Assembly: GCA_949126835.1 (NCBI GenBank)
Contig: OX421500.1
Span: 16,436,181-16,500,180 of the forward strand
Source: Anisus vortex
Lineage: Eukaryota; Mollusca; Gastropoda; Planorbidae
Direction: 5' to 3'
DNA length: 64,000 nt
Shown here: piece after piece, positions 12,621 through 27,600 of the stretch
Layout of the letters: every line of letters begins with the position of its first letter
Numbering within the stretch: the first letter of the stretch is position 1
Position numbers and translations under genes: made by a program
Notes under the pieces: generated by a model
The model's input: the letters and a program-made list of their open reading frames with translations, nothing else
Told to the model about the DNA's origin: nothing
The model's database searches: none

Positions 12621-15600
12621 GTGAGTATTGACTTTTTGTATCTATCTATCTATCAATAACTCCATCAGTCTGTCTGTCGGTCTGGCATTCAATTTATATG
12701 TCTATCAGCTATCTAACTTTCTATCCATCTATCTATTTACCATGTGTTATATCTATCTTTCTATCTTTTCCTGTGTCTCTTTTCAATCATCCATCGATAG
12801 GAAAGAGCACACTAAGTCTCTTGTAACGCATACATTTCTATATCACTCACTTTCTGTCTCTTCTTTTTCTTCCCACTCTTGCTAATATTTATTTGCGATG
12901 TTCTAACGATCACAAAGAAGTGAGATTTTTAAAAAAGGTTTCTATTTAAGATAAGAGTCCTATTTAGTATCGGTGTTTTAATTATCAAAATAACCAAAAC
13001 ACTAACCTGACGATTCGGCGAACCTACAAATTACTAGACTCTAGAAGCTATTTGCTTTTAAATACAGTAAGATAATGACCAAGGTCCACTTCTAAGCTTT
13101 GTTTCTATAGATCTTCAACAAATGTCACCTTATAAACCTAAAATTAGTTGTAAATTTTGGGGACTAGCAAGTACTCAAGATAAAAACCTTAATATATTTC
13201 ATATGAATTTTTTTAGTTTAATTTAGACATATTTTGTAGGGTGGCCAGAGTCACTCCGGCCTGGGCTGACTATGACCAGCTATTATTTTTTTCTGATTTA
13301 ACCAATTTCTAATTCTTATAGGGTTGATTTTGACGGGTATTATTGGTGCAGGAATTAATGACATTTATGTGTCAATGCATGTATTTAGAACTTATTGATA
13401 ACTTTTTTACTGTGCCGTATAAAGCATAAAACAACAGTATATAACAGTTAATATCCAGACAAAAAAAGTGCAGATGAAAAAAATAATGAAAATATGGTAT
13501 TACAAATTGAAATAAACAACTTTAATAATAAAAAAAAACTTGAAAAAGTTGAAAAAATGTTTACTATGATCTACTAATGCAAGTCTCAATGGATGTTTAA
13601 TAGAGCGATTGGAATGGGCGTGGCTTAGGTTTTTAGTGTCGTAATTGTGTAAATATTAGCGGCCATTTTGGCAATAATGGCATTAATGGAGAATAAACAT
13701 TGTGTATTTTATAGCAAAATATAAGGAATTGGTTTCCATAAATCTTGATATTTAACTGTGATACTAGTCCTTAGTAGTCCGTCCACGAAATAAACAATAT
13801 CTTAGGCATTTATAGTATTTCAATAACTCTTTTGAAACATTATAGGCCAACATTTTGGTTTATGCTTTACTTTTACTAACTTTTAGATAGTAAGTAATAG
13901 TAATAGGCTAACTTTCAACAATCGACATCTTAAATTAAATATTCGGCACTTAAGGAACCTTTTCCATTGATTTTAATGGTTTAAATTTGAGCTTTGAATG
14001 TTAATTATCAAAAAAATGAAACATGGTAGGGCCCCAGGGCCAGACAACATTCCAGTGGAAATATATGACGCATTGGGAGAAAAAGGCATAAATGAAATAA
14101 CTCAACTTGTTAACAAAATATATGATACTGGTAAGATCCCCTCAAGCTTAAGCAGATCAATTTTCATCACAATACCCAAGAAACCTGGAGCAACAGAATG
14201 TGAATCACACAGAAAAATTAGCTTAATGAATCATGTCACAAAAATACTCCTCAGAATAATCATGGAAAGAATAAGAAGTAAAATCCGTCCTGAAATTTCA
14301 GAAACCCAGTTTGGATTCGTTGCAGATAAAAGCACAAGAAATGCTATTTTCACCTTATCTATGTTAATTGAAAGATGCATCCAGATGCAAAAAGACCTGT
14401 ATCTATGCATTATAGATTATTCTAAGGCATTTGACAAAGTCAAACATCAAGATCTATTTAATATATTACAAGATCTGGACATAGATGGTAAAGACCTCAG
14501 AATAATAAGAAATCTATACTGGGAGCAAGAAGCTGCCATTAGATATGAAGGGGAGTTAAGTGCATTCAAACCAATAAAGAGAGGAGTAAGACAGGGATAT
14601 GTTTTATCACCAGACCTCTTCAACATCTACAGTGAAATAATACTCCGGAATATCGAACACCTAGATGGTATTAAAGTTGGAGGAAAGAATATAAATAATC
14701 TGAGATATGTTGATGACACAGTACTAATAGCAGAATCAGAAAGTGCCCTGCAAACTATTCTAAATAAGATGGTAGAAGAGAGCCAACTTAAAGGATTAAC
14801 ACTCAATCCCAGTAAGACCGAAGTAATGGTATTCTCTAAGAAAAGACAACCTCCAAGATGCTCTTTATCCAGTGAAGGTGAAAACATCAAGGAAATCAGT
14901 TCTTTCCAGTATCTAGGCTATACAATAACACAGAAAGGCAAATGCAACAAAGAAATAAAGAGAAGAATCGCAATAGCTAAAAACAGCTTCATGAGCTTAA
15001 GCTGTATCATGAAAAACAGGAATATCAGAATATGTACCAAAATGCGCATACTGAAGGGGTATGTTTGGTCTGTTCTTCTATATGGATGTGAATGTTGTAC
15101 TATTGATAATGAAACAAGGAAAAGATTGGAGGCAGTAGAAATGTGGTTTCTAAGAAGGATGATGAGAATATCATGGACTGAAAAGAAATCTTTTGCAGAG
15201 GTGTTGAAAACAGCATGTACCTCAAGAGAACTCATTAACACCATTAGGAATAGACAGATGAAATTTCTAGGACACATCTATAGGAAAACTGGTATAGAAA
15301 GACTGGCTTTGTGTGGGAAAATATCTGGTAAGAGAGACAGAGGAAGACAAAGGCTAACATATGTAGAAAGCCTGAACGAATGGGCCACGAACAACAACAT
15401 AAGTAATAATAACTTTCTGCAAAAAGCTAACAACAGGAAAGAATGGAGAGTCATGACCGCCGATGTCTGCTCCAGACCTGGCACATAAAGAAGAAGAAGA
15501 AGAATGTTAATTTACATCGCTTGACAGTGTTTTATATATGTTTTACGTTATATTGTTAAAATGATCACATTTAAAAATATAACCTTTGTAAGGCTATAGT

Positions 15601-18600
15601 AATACCACTGCATTTATCACCACTAGACAAAGTAAACAAACAGCACGTTTGTCACGTGATTGCAATCGCTCTATTGTAGCTTCGATCGGTAAGTCCTGAG
15701 CATGGTGACTTGTTCTGTGAGTTAAAATAAACAAAATTTGTTTAATTTGGTACATTCAATGGTTTGGTATTTATAATGGTTCTAGAAAATTGTTTTACTG
15801 TGTGAAAAAAATATCCTTACCAACTTTTTCACAGACATTGTTTTCTAATATAAAAAAGTTCATTTGTTGCTTTAAAAATCGGATGCATTGTTCTTTCACA
15901 ATGCAAATCTGTATAAGTGAACACGATAATGGATAATACAACGAAAAAGGTTAACTGTTTGCAATAAATCCAAGAACAAAACAACTTCTCACCATGACCA
16001 TAGTCACCCCGTCAACGCTGTTATTATAAGGGGTGACTATGGCCACCCATATTCTATGAAAAATAGCGTTGATAGTTTGTATTTTAATAATTGCCCCCGT
16101 TAAGTAAGTTTTAGAAAGATAGGAAACATTACTTAACTAAATATAATCACCTTAAAAAGTTCTGGGTTGTAAGAATTTTACAGGTTGTCTTAGCCATGCT
16201 AAAAATCGCATGTCAGACGGCCATCTTGAAAAGATGTCTGTACCTCAGAAAATACTGTGTTCACCGTGAAAAACTGCTATATAATTACTTATATCTTTAT
16301 TATGTATTATATACAATTGAAAGACCTGAAATTATACTATTTTTGGATTTATGGCACTCTAAATCATTTTTCCTTATTAGCCCAAAATCACCCTAGATGG
16401 CCACATTCACCCCATCTTAATGGTATTTATTAAACGCTAAGTGGTCTTTAAAAAACCTTTTAAAAATTTAAACACATAAACGCAAGCATTGTGTGAAGTG
16501 ATGGGAAGGGGCCTGGGGGGGGGGTATACAAAATGGACGCATAATATTATTTTAGGCTTGTGTACTCTTTCATCCTACAGTCCTACACTATTTAAAAACT
16601 AATAGTTTATCGAATTTTCAATTGTACAATCTATATAGTAATATATGTAATTTTGAAACTTGAGAAGTTCATCTCTGCAGACAGTTATGGTTTAAACATC
16701 ATCCTACTTGTGCACTCTGCCCTAAGCTTATGGATTGTTTTTGTCTAAGCATTTCTACTCTTTTTTACTTTCCAAGTGTTGTCTAAACGTGTCTTTTTAA
16801 ATCTAACTTTTCCATAGACTATTTTCGCCTAAGCTTAACTGACGTAAACAGCTACAACGTTGCAACTTATGCTGCGGACGCAGTCATGCTGACAATGTCA
16901 TCCGCACTTAACGATACCGGAGAATCCGAATACCGTGGAACACATTCCATGCTTGTATCAAGTACATCAACCAGGTAAGCTTATACATTTATTAAATATG
17001 CATCAATCAATCAATATGTCTTTCTGACTTATTAATTATTTTTATATCTGTTTGCATTCACGACAAAATGTCCATCACTAATTTCTGAGGTTTTAAACTA
17101 ACTTATAATAATACAACCTAATCCCATTGCAACTACAGCCGAAGCAGGTATCTGGCCTGCTTGCTTACACTTACATTTGGGCCTATCCACCCTCATGCCC
17201 TCACACCAAACCTTTGAAACGCTGCCACCGTAGGTCTATCGTCCATCGTACCATATAACCCACCCTCTCTCAGGTTTTCAGTAATGCATTTTTAGCACCT
17301 CAGTCTTTTGTCATTCTGTCATTCAGATGGCCTGTCCACAACAGGCTGCAACTATTTTAAAAATAATCAATGACACCACTATGAGTCCTCATGAAAACAT
17401 CTTACGACAAATATGCAAATAAAACACTGACAGTAGAAGAATGAAAAAATAACATGCATTTTTAAATAAATATTTTAGACTTACTACCTTAAAGAAGCTA
17501 TCGATTTGTATTTTCATAGATAATATGCTACAGTATAATTTCAAAGATATTATGTAATTCTTGTTTTGTATATCCTCAGTATCCCTAATTCTATCAGTAT
17601 CATATCTGTAAGTCTATCAGAGGACTATAGAATTGATTTGGTGGGCAAGCTTGTGTACAAACATCTCATAAATGCACCAAGGACAATACTCATCGGTGGC
17701 AGTAACGTTACGATTGTTTATCTAAAAGTCTATTCAAACCTCCAAGATGCTCAACAGGGCACAAACGCAGAAAGTAAGTAAAGATAACTTTTAAATTCAT
17801 CTTTACAAAGACATGTCAATAAAAGGTTAAAGTCATCTTATTATAAGTTACAGTCGCTCCTTTTATACAGAAGATTATTGTGTCTCACCCTTACCTGAGG
17901 TTTAAGTTTAATGTTGCATTTTCTTTGGACTATAAAATAATAAAGTTTTTGGTCTTCCTGGTCTGTTTCAACAGCACATTTTATGTTCTGAAAAAAAAAA
18001 TCAATTGTGCTCTTTGCATATGGAATAAGACCCAAAGGTTCTCGGACAAAAGGTTCAAGGTCGTTTCATTGCGACTAGGTCAGTGTAGGGGGGGGGGGGT
18101 GAGGAATACTTTTGCGTTGGGGTGTTGTTACTAGAGATGTTATTACCGTTTTATTTTTTCAAAACCGATGCTAGGTCCTATAAATCCGGGTTTGAACCGG
18201 ATTTCTGTTGCCCCTCTCCCCGCGTGCGATGTCACAGGTTGATAAAACCAAATGTGCTTAGTTTTATAGGTCCATTGGAAAAGTAGTTAAAACTTAATTA
18301 TAGTTTGCAGGGCATTCAAGAGGATGGTTTGTGGGAATACATTATGATTTTTTATACTTTACCATAACATTCTTTAGAAATCGTTGGCTAATTATTGATT
18401 AACTTGCAACAAAATCGATAGTAGCCTTCAATAATGATAATCAAATTTCCGATTATCATTGACCATAATAGTATAAAGCATAGAATATATATTTTTTTAT
18501 ATTCTACTAACATATTGGAATAAACTTCATTCTAATATTTATGACATAGGTCTATTGTATTATATATATATAATTTATTTATTTATATATATATGTTATA

Positions 18601-21600
18601 AAAATTTCTGTTGGAGGACCTTTTCAATTTATCCATTAAAACTTTTGTGCCGATCGGTCAAACCCTGGGAGCCTATAGCAAACAAACATATAAATATATA
18701 GAGGCCATATATAAATATATAAATAAATAAACAAACATATAAGCTTCTATATACAATCTCACAATAATTATATATATTGATTGTTCAATAAAATATAATA
18801 AAATATATAACTACCATGCAAAAAATCTTACTGTTGTTTCTGTGTTGATGCAATTTGGTAAGTTATTAATATAAATTAGAAAAAGTAGAGTTCCTAGAAA
18901 AGTTCCTTGTGGAACTCCCAAGTTTACAGTTATTGGTGTTGATTTAGAGCTATTCATTGAATTATTACAGTTTGTTCTCAACCTATCAGAAAATCTTGAA
19001 TCCATATTATTAACAGGTGAAGAACCATATTATTATCAGGAGGTAGAACCATAGGCCCTATTATTAACGGGTGATAAAACACTATTATAACAAGTGATAG
19101 AAACGTATTAATATCAGATGATATTTCCTTTATTTCACTTGTGATAGAAACAAATTATGATAGTTCCTTGCTATTCACATGTGATAGAACCTTGTTATAT
19201 TGTGATAAATCCTTTTATTTTCAGGATAAAATCTTCTTTACTCTCATGTGACAGCATGTCAGTGACTGCATTTCCCTAGGCTCATGAACGTTGCAATATT
19301 TTCTTTTAAAATAACTTGATTTTGCTTTTACTTAATTTAATCATTTGTAAAAAAAAGTAAAGTATAAACTAAGACTTACAAAACTGTTTGTTTTATCTAT
19401 CAGTGTTGGAAGTATGCAAGCGGGATTCATTCATTTGTCCAAGCGAACTAAATTGTATGGACGCAGAATTTGAACCAATGTGCATAGGTGAGTAGAAAGA
19501 TTATGGGAAAATACTTTTAGTACAATTATTTTACTATTAGTCCAGGTTTTTTTAAAAAGTTACCCATTTTATAAATTAAGAAAAAAAACTCGGCATACAT
19601 ATATATGATTAAAGAGAGACCGAACTAGCAGACATCTGCAATTGGGTAACCCGTGCTATGCCCTTGTAGAGGTATGCGATCTGTACTGGTATGTGTAAAT
19701 TGTCTTAATATTAACCTTTAGTGTATTACGATAAAACCTATAATGACAATACACCTAAAGCTAACACTCTTAAAACACATACTTTGCATCATTTTTTTCA
19801 ATCTCTATAAATTTAAACAAAATAGAAAAGATAGGAAAAAAATCCTTTTGAGGGCCTCTCTAAACCAGGGCAAAGTGCCCAAAGATTGGAAATTAACCAA
19901 TGCAACCTCCTTTTTAAAAAAAAAATAGATAAATCTGACCCCGGAAATTATAGACCGGTTTCCCTAAAAAGTATAACATGCAAAATACTTGTGTATAATA
20001 TATATATATGTACATATATCCTATACTATAATACGAGTTAAAATTGTATGTATATATGTGTATATATGTCTGGAAATTTTCTTCAAAAGCGCTCTAACGA
20101 TTATCTTCATGTATTAATGCACGACTTGTTTCACCTGAAAAAAAATCTACAGCTTTTTTTATGTAATGCAGGGGTGTGCAAACTACAGCCAGTGGGTTGA
20201 CAAATATTAGTTTGCGGCCCTCGAGGCTTAGGCTTATTTAGATGATAAAATCTTCAATGTATTTTAAGATTAAATAAAAGAAAAAAGCATCTCAAAAATT
20301 ATATGAGGTAAAGATAAAAGGAATCTTTATAACCATGTTGGAAATGTTTTCCATTTCGTATTAATTACTAGTAAGATAATAGTTTACGTTTAAGCATAGA
20401 CTATAATATACATGGACCGCTTGCTTTAGTATTTCTGCTATATAATGACTTGAAACACTGATTTTCGGAATTCCCGATTCTAAATAACGTAATTGCTATA
20501 GGGCCTACATGAAATAAAGTTATTGATATACAAGTTCCGATTTATTTAATCACTATGATTTTCTCAATGACAAATTAAAATCAAAAGTCTATGGTTTAAG
20601 TAATAACAGAATTAGATTGAGGTTTCACCAAACTATAGATTTTACTTTTTTTAATCAAATATTGTTTGGAAAAAAAACACGCCTAAAATAATAATAGGAT
20701 CTACTTTTTTTTTATACACGTCATGTGTTTACAAATGTGTTCTTAAATATATTCATGATTTGCTTATATAGGCCTACCCAAGTAAGAATGGTTAACTAGA
20801 AAAGATGTATTCAATTCATAACAATAGTTGTAGCATAGGCCAACTGTTAGTTTTATTGAAAAAAAAAGAGGGGGGGGGGGAATTAAACAATTCATCTAAA
20901 GTATATTCTAATCTTTTCATTTGCAGTCTTTTAAATGAATAAGATCATTACATCATTGGCACATTGGTATATTTTTGTTGAAAGTAAAATTGTCAAATTT
21001 AGTCTCACGTTTAAATTTTATAAAGATTGAAAATGATATTGGATATGATTATATAATAAATGTTTTTCGTTAAATATGTGAAGTAATATAAAAAAAAACT
21101 CCCTGGTAGCTTGATATAAAGTTTTTGTGAACTAATATAAAAAAACACTAAGCCACCGGTTATAAAATAGATCTACACATGTTTACGAATGTTTTATTAA
21201 ATGTATTTATGATTTGCTTATATAGGCCTACCAAAGTAAGATATATTAGAATAGGTTAATATTGTGAATTCAAAATGTGGTAAACTAGAAAAGATGTATC
21301 AATTTATTCGTATTTTCCTTATAAAAATAGTCAGAAGTGTAATATACTGTTAATTTTATTGAGGAGGGGGGGTGAATTAAACAAATCATCTAACGTATAT
21401 TATAATCTTTTCATTTGCAGTCTGTCAATGAATAACCTAATTTCACCTTTAATTATTCAGTATTTAACTGGCGTAATGCTAAAAATTTAAAAATAAAATG
21501 TTTATTTTACCATTGTTTTAATTAATCGATATTATATTTTGCCTCGATAGTTTATTTTAAATAGTAACACACATGGAGGATATTAGATAAGGTTTACACC

Positions 21601-24600
21601 AAACTATATATTTTTACTTTTTTGTCAAATAATGTTTGGAATAATACATTGAAAACATTGAAAATAATAAATAAATACTTTTTTGTATAAAATATTTTTT
21701 ACAAGTGATTTACAAACTATACTTATGATTAATATATGTGCCCAAGTAAGAAATATTAGACTGTTAAGAAGTCAATATGAAATTTGGTAAACTAGTAAAA
21801 ATGTATTACATTTACTCGTAGACCTTTTTTAATTTATATCAAACATATTTGACGGCCGTAACTCATTGTTAGCTTGAATGGGGTGATGGAGGGAGTAAAA
21901 AAAAATTGACATAATTTTATAAGAGGGATCACTAGAAAGTTTGACATTTGTTAGAGTAGGGGAAGGGGTAGAAGAACTAAAATTTGTAAGGTAATTCACG
22001 ATATTTTACATTTACACGTTTCATTTTAAGTCTTTTAAATACATATCATAATGACATAAATGACATATATTTCTGTTGGATTTAAAACTGACAACTCTAG
22101 CCTACATGTTTATTAAGGGTTTGAAATGAGATTAAGCTTAAGCTGTTCTCTCTCTTTTTTTTTTTTTTTTTTTTCTTTTTTTTTTTTTTTTGGGGGGGGG
22201 GGGGGGGATTTTATTGGGCAAAATCTAGATATTAGACTGCACAAATAAAAATCTGCTTCGACTGTTAGAATTGAAAGCCTGTGTAGTAGAAAAAAGAAAA
22301 AGTCAAATTAATTTATTGGTCTGGTAAAGACGTTTGTTTTAAATGTATGCACTGTTGTTTTACATAGGCCTACACATTAGGTTAAGGTACAAGCGCCTGC
22401 TCTTTATTACCGATCGAATGATCGGTCACCTGGTACTATATATATATATAGGTGTATAGTAAATCACCTAGTCAACATTGCTTCAGGAAAAATAGATCAC
22501 GTGAAACACAGTTAAAAGGCTTAATAGATGACTTGTCTAGACGATTAGATTATAACAACCAAATTGATGAATTTATTACTATATTTTTCTAAAGCATGTG
22601 ATAAAGTCCACCATACTAGTTTACTAAAAACAAATTAAACTTTTTGGCATCTCTGGTCCCTTACATCCCTACATTATGAAGATAAGCAATGGTAGTCCCG
22701 ATCCTGAAGAAAGGCAAGGATCTTGGGCAAGCCGACAGCTACAGATTGATTTCCATCACATCGTATGTTGGGAAGGTAGCTGAGTGTATGATAAATCGGA
22801 GGCCTGTGGGGTATCTCGAAGATAAGGAGCTAATCACCCCATCTCAGGCTGGTTTTTAAGCGTTAAGGAACTCGATGGATTGGCGTACAGAGTCTAAGAG
22901 TCTACATTGGCAGTGTTCCTGGAATTTAAACAGGCCTAGGACAGGGTCTGGTGGCCTTGTTTATTGTTGAAGCTACAGAGGCTGGGAATCATCTCTAACA
23001 TGCACAGGTGAAGCCGGCTGGTCCAGCGGTTAGATCACCGCACAGTCAACCAAAAACCAACTGACAGGTCGCGGGTTCTAGCCCTGCCACCGGCGGATCC
23101 CTGTCGCCCTGCAGGAGTTTTGGGCCAAGTGGACGTAATAATCTTCTATCTAGAAAGCGATATCTGTTTGAATGTGCTATTTGCGGACGATCTTGTATTA
23201 TCGAAGACGGGGAGGGATGCCACTGCTCTCGTGCGGTCCCTCCAGCAGGACCTCACTATCATATCCTGCTTTACTAAGATGTGGGGTCTTGAGATAAACT
23301 GCCTAAAAACAGTTTACTCGCTCTTTACCCTTGACATTCCTATACCGATCTAGCTGAAAATTGGAGGTCGGCCTCTGAGGAACGATCCACATGTGGTGAT
23401 TCGGGATAGTGTGGCCAGTACGATGCTCTCGTGACTGTAATGCGCACACGTTGAGTTCCCTACCTCACGTGGTTCGTTGGTCTAGAGGTCGATGGCAATG
23501 TTTTCAGACCAGGTAATTCTCGTGACAACGCTCGATATTTTTTTTTATCTGCTATCTATCAAGCAGATTCAGTATCTTCCCCTCACACTCACTCCAATGA
23601 CAAACGAATTAAGAAAACAGACTATCAGCTTTAAGTGAATAGACCATACGTTTAATCCGTAATCGCATGTAGATATCAACATATAAATCATGAGACACAT
23701 CAATCCAACGACAGCTGTATTCTGAAGAGTCTATGTATAGGTTAAATATCCAAAGAGTGAACATGAATTAGTAAGAATTAATAAGTACACATAATGATAT
23801 TAGCACAGTATGCAAGATAATCCGAACTCAGTCACACGTCCTAGCCAGTAAGGCTTCCCGTATGTCTGGGTGAGACTGTGTGTGTTTAAAAAACCAGTAA
23901 CTTAAGATCGTTTAAAACATTAATAAAAATGCAGGACTAGACTCTAACCACGAATGTGCGTAGGACGCAATAATGTTCTTTATAGACTCTCCGTCTGTAA
24001 GATATAAGGTAAGAAGATAAGATAGCCCAAGTTGAACATCTCTATGGAGTTTCTTTCAGTGCTCATTGAACTCAGGGAAACAGGTCTAAAATAATTAATT
24101 ATACAAAATATCTTGTTTTAAACGACATAATAAATAAATATTATTATTATTAATTTCCTTGTCCTCTAAATTCGCAATGTTCCTAAACTTTGTTCTATTT
24201 TACTAAATTGTTCACCAATTTTTACTAATTTGTTAAAAAAACAACTTTTTTCCTAATCTTTCTCTTGAAAGAGTATATAAGATGCTGAGTTCATTTGTAG
24301 CTAGAATCGGTCTAAACTATTTCTTATTGACCTCAGGTCAATTACCATTTGCCCGTCGTCTGAATCCAAGCCTTAAATTATGTTTTCTTCCTGAGAGGCA
24401 TCCGGGCATAGGATGGGTTGTCTAAACCAACCAGGAAAACCAACAACTCAATGTCATTTAAAACACTAATAAAAACCTATTTATTCTTAAGACTAGGCTC
24501 AGACCACGAATAAGCGAAGGGCGCAATAATCTTCTTTGTAGAAGGAGCTTCTGTAATATTATATAAGATAAGATGTTAAGACTTCATGCTTATCTTTGTC

Positions 24601-27600
24601 ATAAAAATAACAGATAATAATTATGTATCTATAAGCTTATTCTCTTAAAAGCATTACTATTTTTCACATTTTGCCCGCTTAATATAACCTTGATTTGTTC
24701 TCATGAGAAATAGCATTCTAAAAAAAACAAAACAAATTATTGCTTCATGTCTGTTGGTAAGCCTATCATTGTGTACACAATTAAATTATATTTTTAGTTA
24801 TTTTTTTCAGTTTTTAAATCAGGAACTTTTTTTAGATACTGAAAATTAATGGACGTCTCTTTAGAAATAACTTAACCTAATGCGATTTTTATGTACAAAC
24901 ATTTTGAGATTGATAATATATTTAAATACTTTAATTTTTGTTATAAAGAAAGATGTGATTATGGTCAGTATTTGAATGTCACCCGTTGTGTGAACTGTCC
25001 TCCTAACAAAACAACATTGACAAAAGGAGCTGTTTCCAGTGACAAGTGCATCGGTAAGTTACGATAGCTAGATAAGATATATTTAATGACGTGGTCTTAC
25101 AAACACGCCTTGCACTGTTAATTTTAGGTTATCACGTCATGTGACGCGTGGCGTGTATTATTAAAATGCTGGATTGTTAGTCAATGCAAGTTGAGGGTGG
25201 CACTCCAAATGAAATACACTTACAGGAAGGTTTGGTCAATGTAAGTTAAGGGTGGGATTCCAAATGACCTGCCCCTATATATTTACATCCATTTAGCATA
25301 ATATGTAGTTAGCTACACACATACAGCGGGTCGAAAATGTGAATAATGTTTAGTCCTCAATATAAGCATGTGCATCTTACCCAAAGAACCAGACAACGAC
25401 AGTTTTTTTTTTACGCCTTACTCCCCGTTTTACCTTTACTCCCACCTCAATCCTTGTTTATGGCATATCGTCAAAAATTTTAAACATTGCACATCTTTAA
25501 CATTCACAGATATTTGTCCGCGTGGTTCCTACTTCAGTCTAGTGAACTCAGCATGCATTGCATGTGCAAAGGATCTATATTGGAACGAAGCAGACGGGTC
25601 TTGTCATGTTTGTCCATTTGAAAATTTCAACTCAACAACTTGTACAAACGGCACAGGTATGCTAGATCTCTCTAATTGTTTAGACTTTGAAAATATAAAG
25701 ATTACCAAAATCATAAAATGCAATTTTTCAATTAATTATTTAGTTTATGACCACCATTGAGATATTGGGCGTATGAATTTTTGTTAGATATCAATTTATC
25801 TTCTGGAAAGTTATTGGAATTATAAGGAATTTCTAATTCATGGATTAATCATGTTGTAGAGAATTAGAAAAAAAGAGTTGTGAAAACTGTAACGTGGAGG
25901 GAAGCAGGTGCCAAACGTTTCAAACGAGTAAAATGCGCTAGGATGATAAGCCAGAAAAAAAAGATGAAATTAAAGAAATTAAAGAAGTAAACATTAATTT
26001 TAGAAATTTTGTTATTCAAAGAGATTGTAAAAAGTTTTATAATCTTTATCTACGTGATCCTAATATATTAGCTGTTGCTTTCTGTTATCAATGTTGTCAG
26101 TGAGACAGGTGAACAACAGAAGAATCAACATTGACATGGATGCAACACTTGTTACTTCTTCCTCTTGTACATTGTACAACTTCTCGGCAAGAATAAAAGA
26201 AAAAGATGCGGCGTCATATTATGTTAAAAGCTTCGTATCTTATGTATCGTATTATAAACGATACTATAAGTAGGTTAAAGGCTTTTTTTTTTCTTTTTTC
26301 TTTAGTAATTTTTCATTTTATAAAATTAAGTAGTGGTTATGCCCGTCAAAATGACGGAGAAACGAATGATTACAATGTGTTTTGTTAAAAGAGAAAGAAA
26401 AAGAAAAAAACTAACCCTAGTCCAATAAAAACTGTAGTGAGAAAGTATCTTTCGGTATTTAGTTTTTGTTCTCTTTTTTTTATTGAAAACGTTTCAAATG
26501 GAGATTATTCTGAAATGGCGCTCAGTTTAGAACTTAAAAACACGGTGACATTGTAAATCTACGGGCAATTTAGATTTTTGTTAAATAAAAATACTTGCCT
26601 ACTTTTTTTACCCGATTACAATATTTATTTTAAATTACTTTACTAATAGTCTTCAGTAAAAGAAAATAATAATTAAATTATTAGATTTATAGCTTTCTTT
26701 AGTTTATAAAATTTTTATCTGCACCTTCTAGGCCTACAGTCCTTTTCCTTCACCCGGGCAACGCCGGGCAAATTAGCTTGAAAAATAATATATAATAAAA
26801 ATTGCTTTTGGAGAATGTTTCCAATTTATACATTTAACTTTTGACCCGATTAGTCAAACAGTTTAGGAGCCTATAGAGCACAAACACATATCTAAATAAA
26901 AAAACAAACTCACGGTAATTATATTATGTGATTAAATATTAATATGAAAAAGATTGGAACATTTCAGAATTTTTTTCAGAATTTCAGAAAATATTATAAA
27001 TAAATGCATATTTTTATTTTAACTGACTACTAGTTGCTATATAACAGAATCTCAATGCGGCTTTCGGGCTGGCCGGTCAACTATGGATATGATTTTCTCA
27101 TTGCGCCAGTTACAAGAAACATGCCGGGAACAGCAGAAGGCCCCCTTCATTGCATACATTGACTTGACTAAGGCATTTGACCTAGTTAGCCGCACTGGAC
27201 TCTTTAGCATACTGAAAAGGATTGGGTGTCCGCCTCGGCTACTACGTATTATTGAGGCTTTCCATAACAACATGCACAGCACAGTTCTCTTCGATAGCGC
27301 CACAGCAGAACCATTCCCAGTATGTAGCGGGATCAAACAGGGATGCGTCCTGGCACCAATACTCTTTGGTATCTTCTTCTCAGTACTCCTCCGATATGCT
27401 TTTGAGAACTGCCCCGAGGGCGTGAACATCCATACTAGGGCCGATGGAAATCTCTATAACATAGCCCGGCTTCGTGCAAAGAGCAAAGTGGAAACCGTAT
27501 TAATCAGAGAATTGCTTTTTGCTGATGATGCAGCTCTTGCTTCACATACAGAGGAAGGGCTCCAGCAACTGGTCAGTACTTTCTCGGAGGCGTGCAAAGA

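Larger units (their letters stand above)
13600..15673. mobile_element. Small TIR element (MITE-like) disrupted by a LINE
   Basis: ATAGAGCGATTGGAAT at 13600 has an inverted partner near 15657-15673 (reverse complement ATAGAGCGATTGCAAT, one mismatch). Removing the nested LINE at 14007-15501 leaves about 570 bp with no transposase. Flanking TA dinucleotides would fit a Tc1/mariner-type insertion, but the boundary is ambiguous. Confidence 0.55.

Noticed and set aside
12628..12885. 85-codon frame after exon 1
   Set aside because: It is a translation of degenerate CTAT/CTGT microsatellite DNA.
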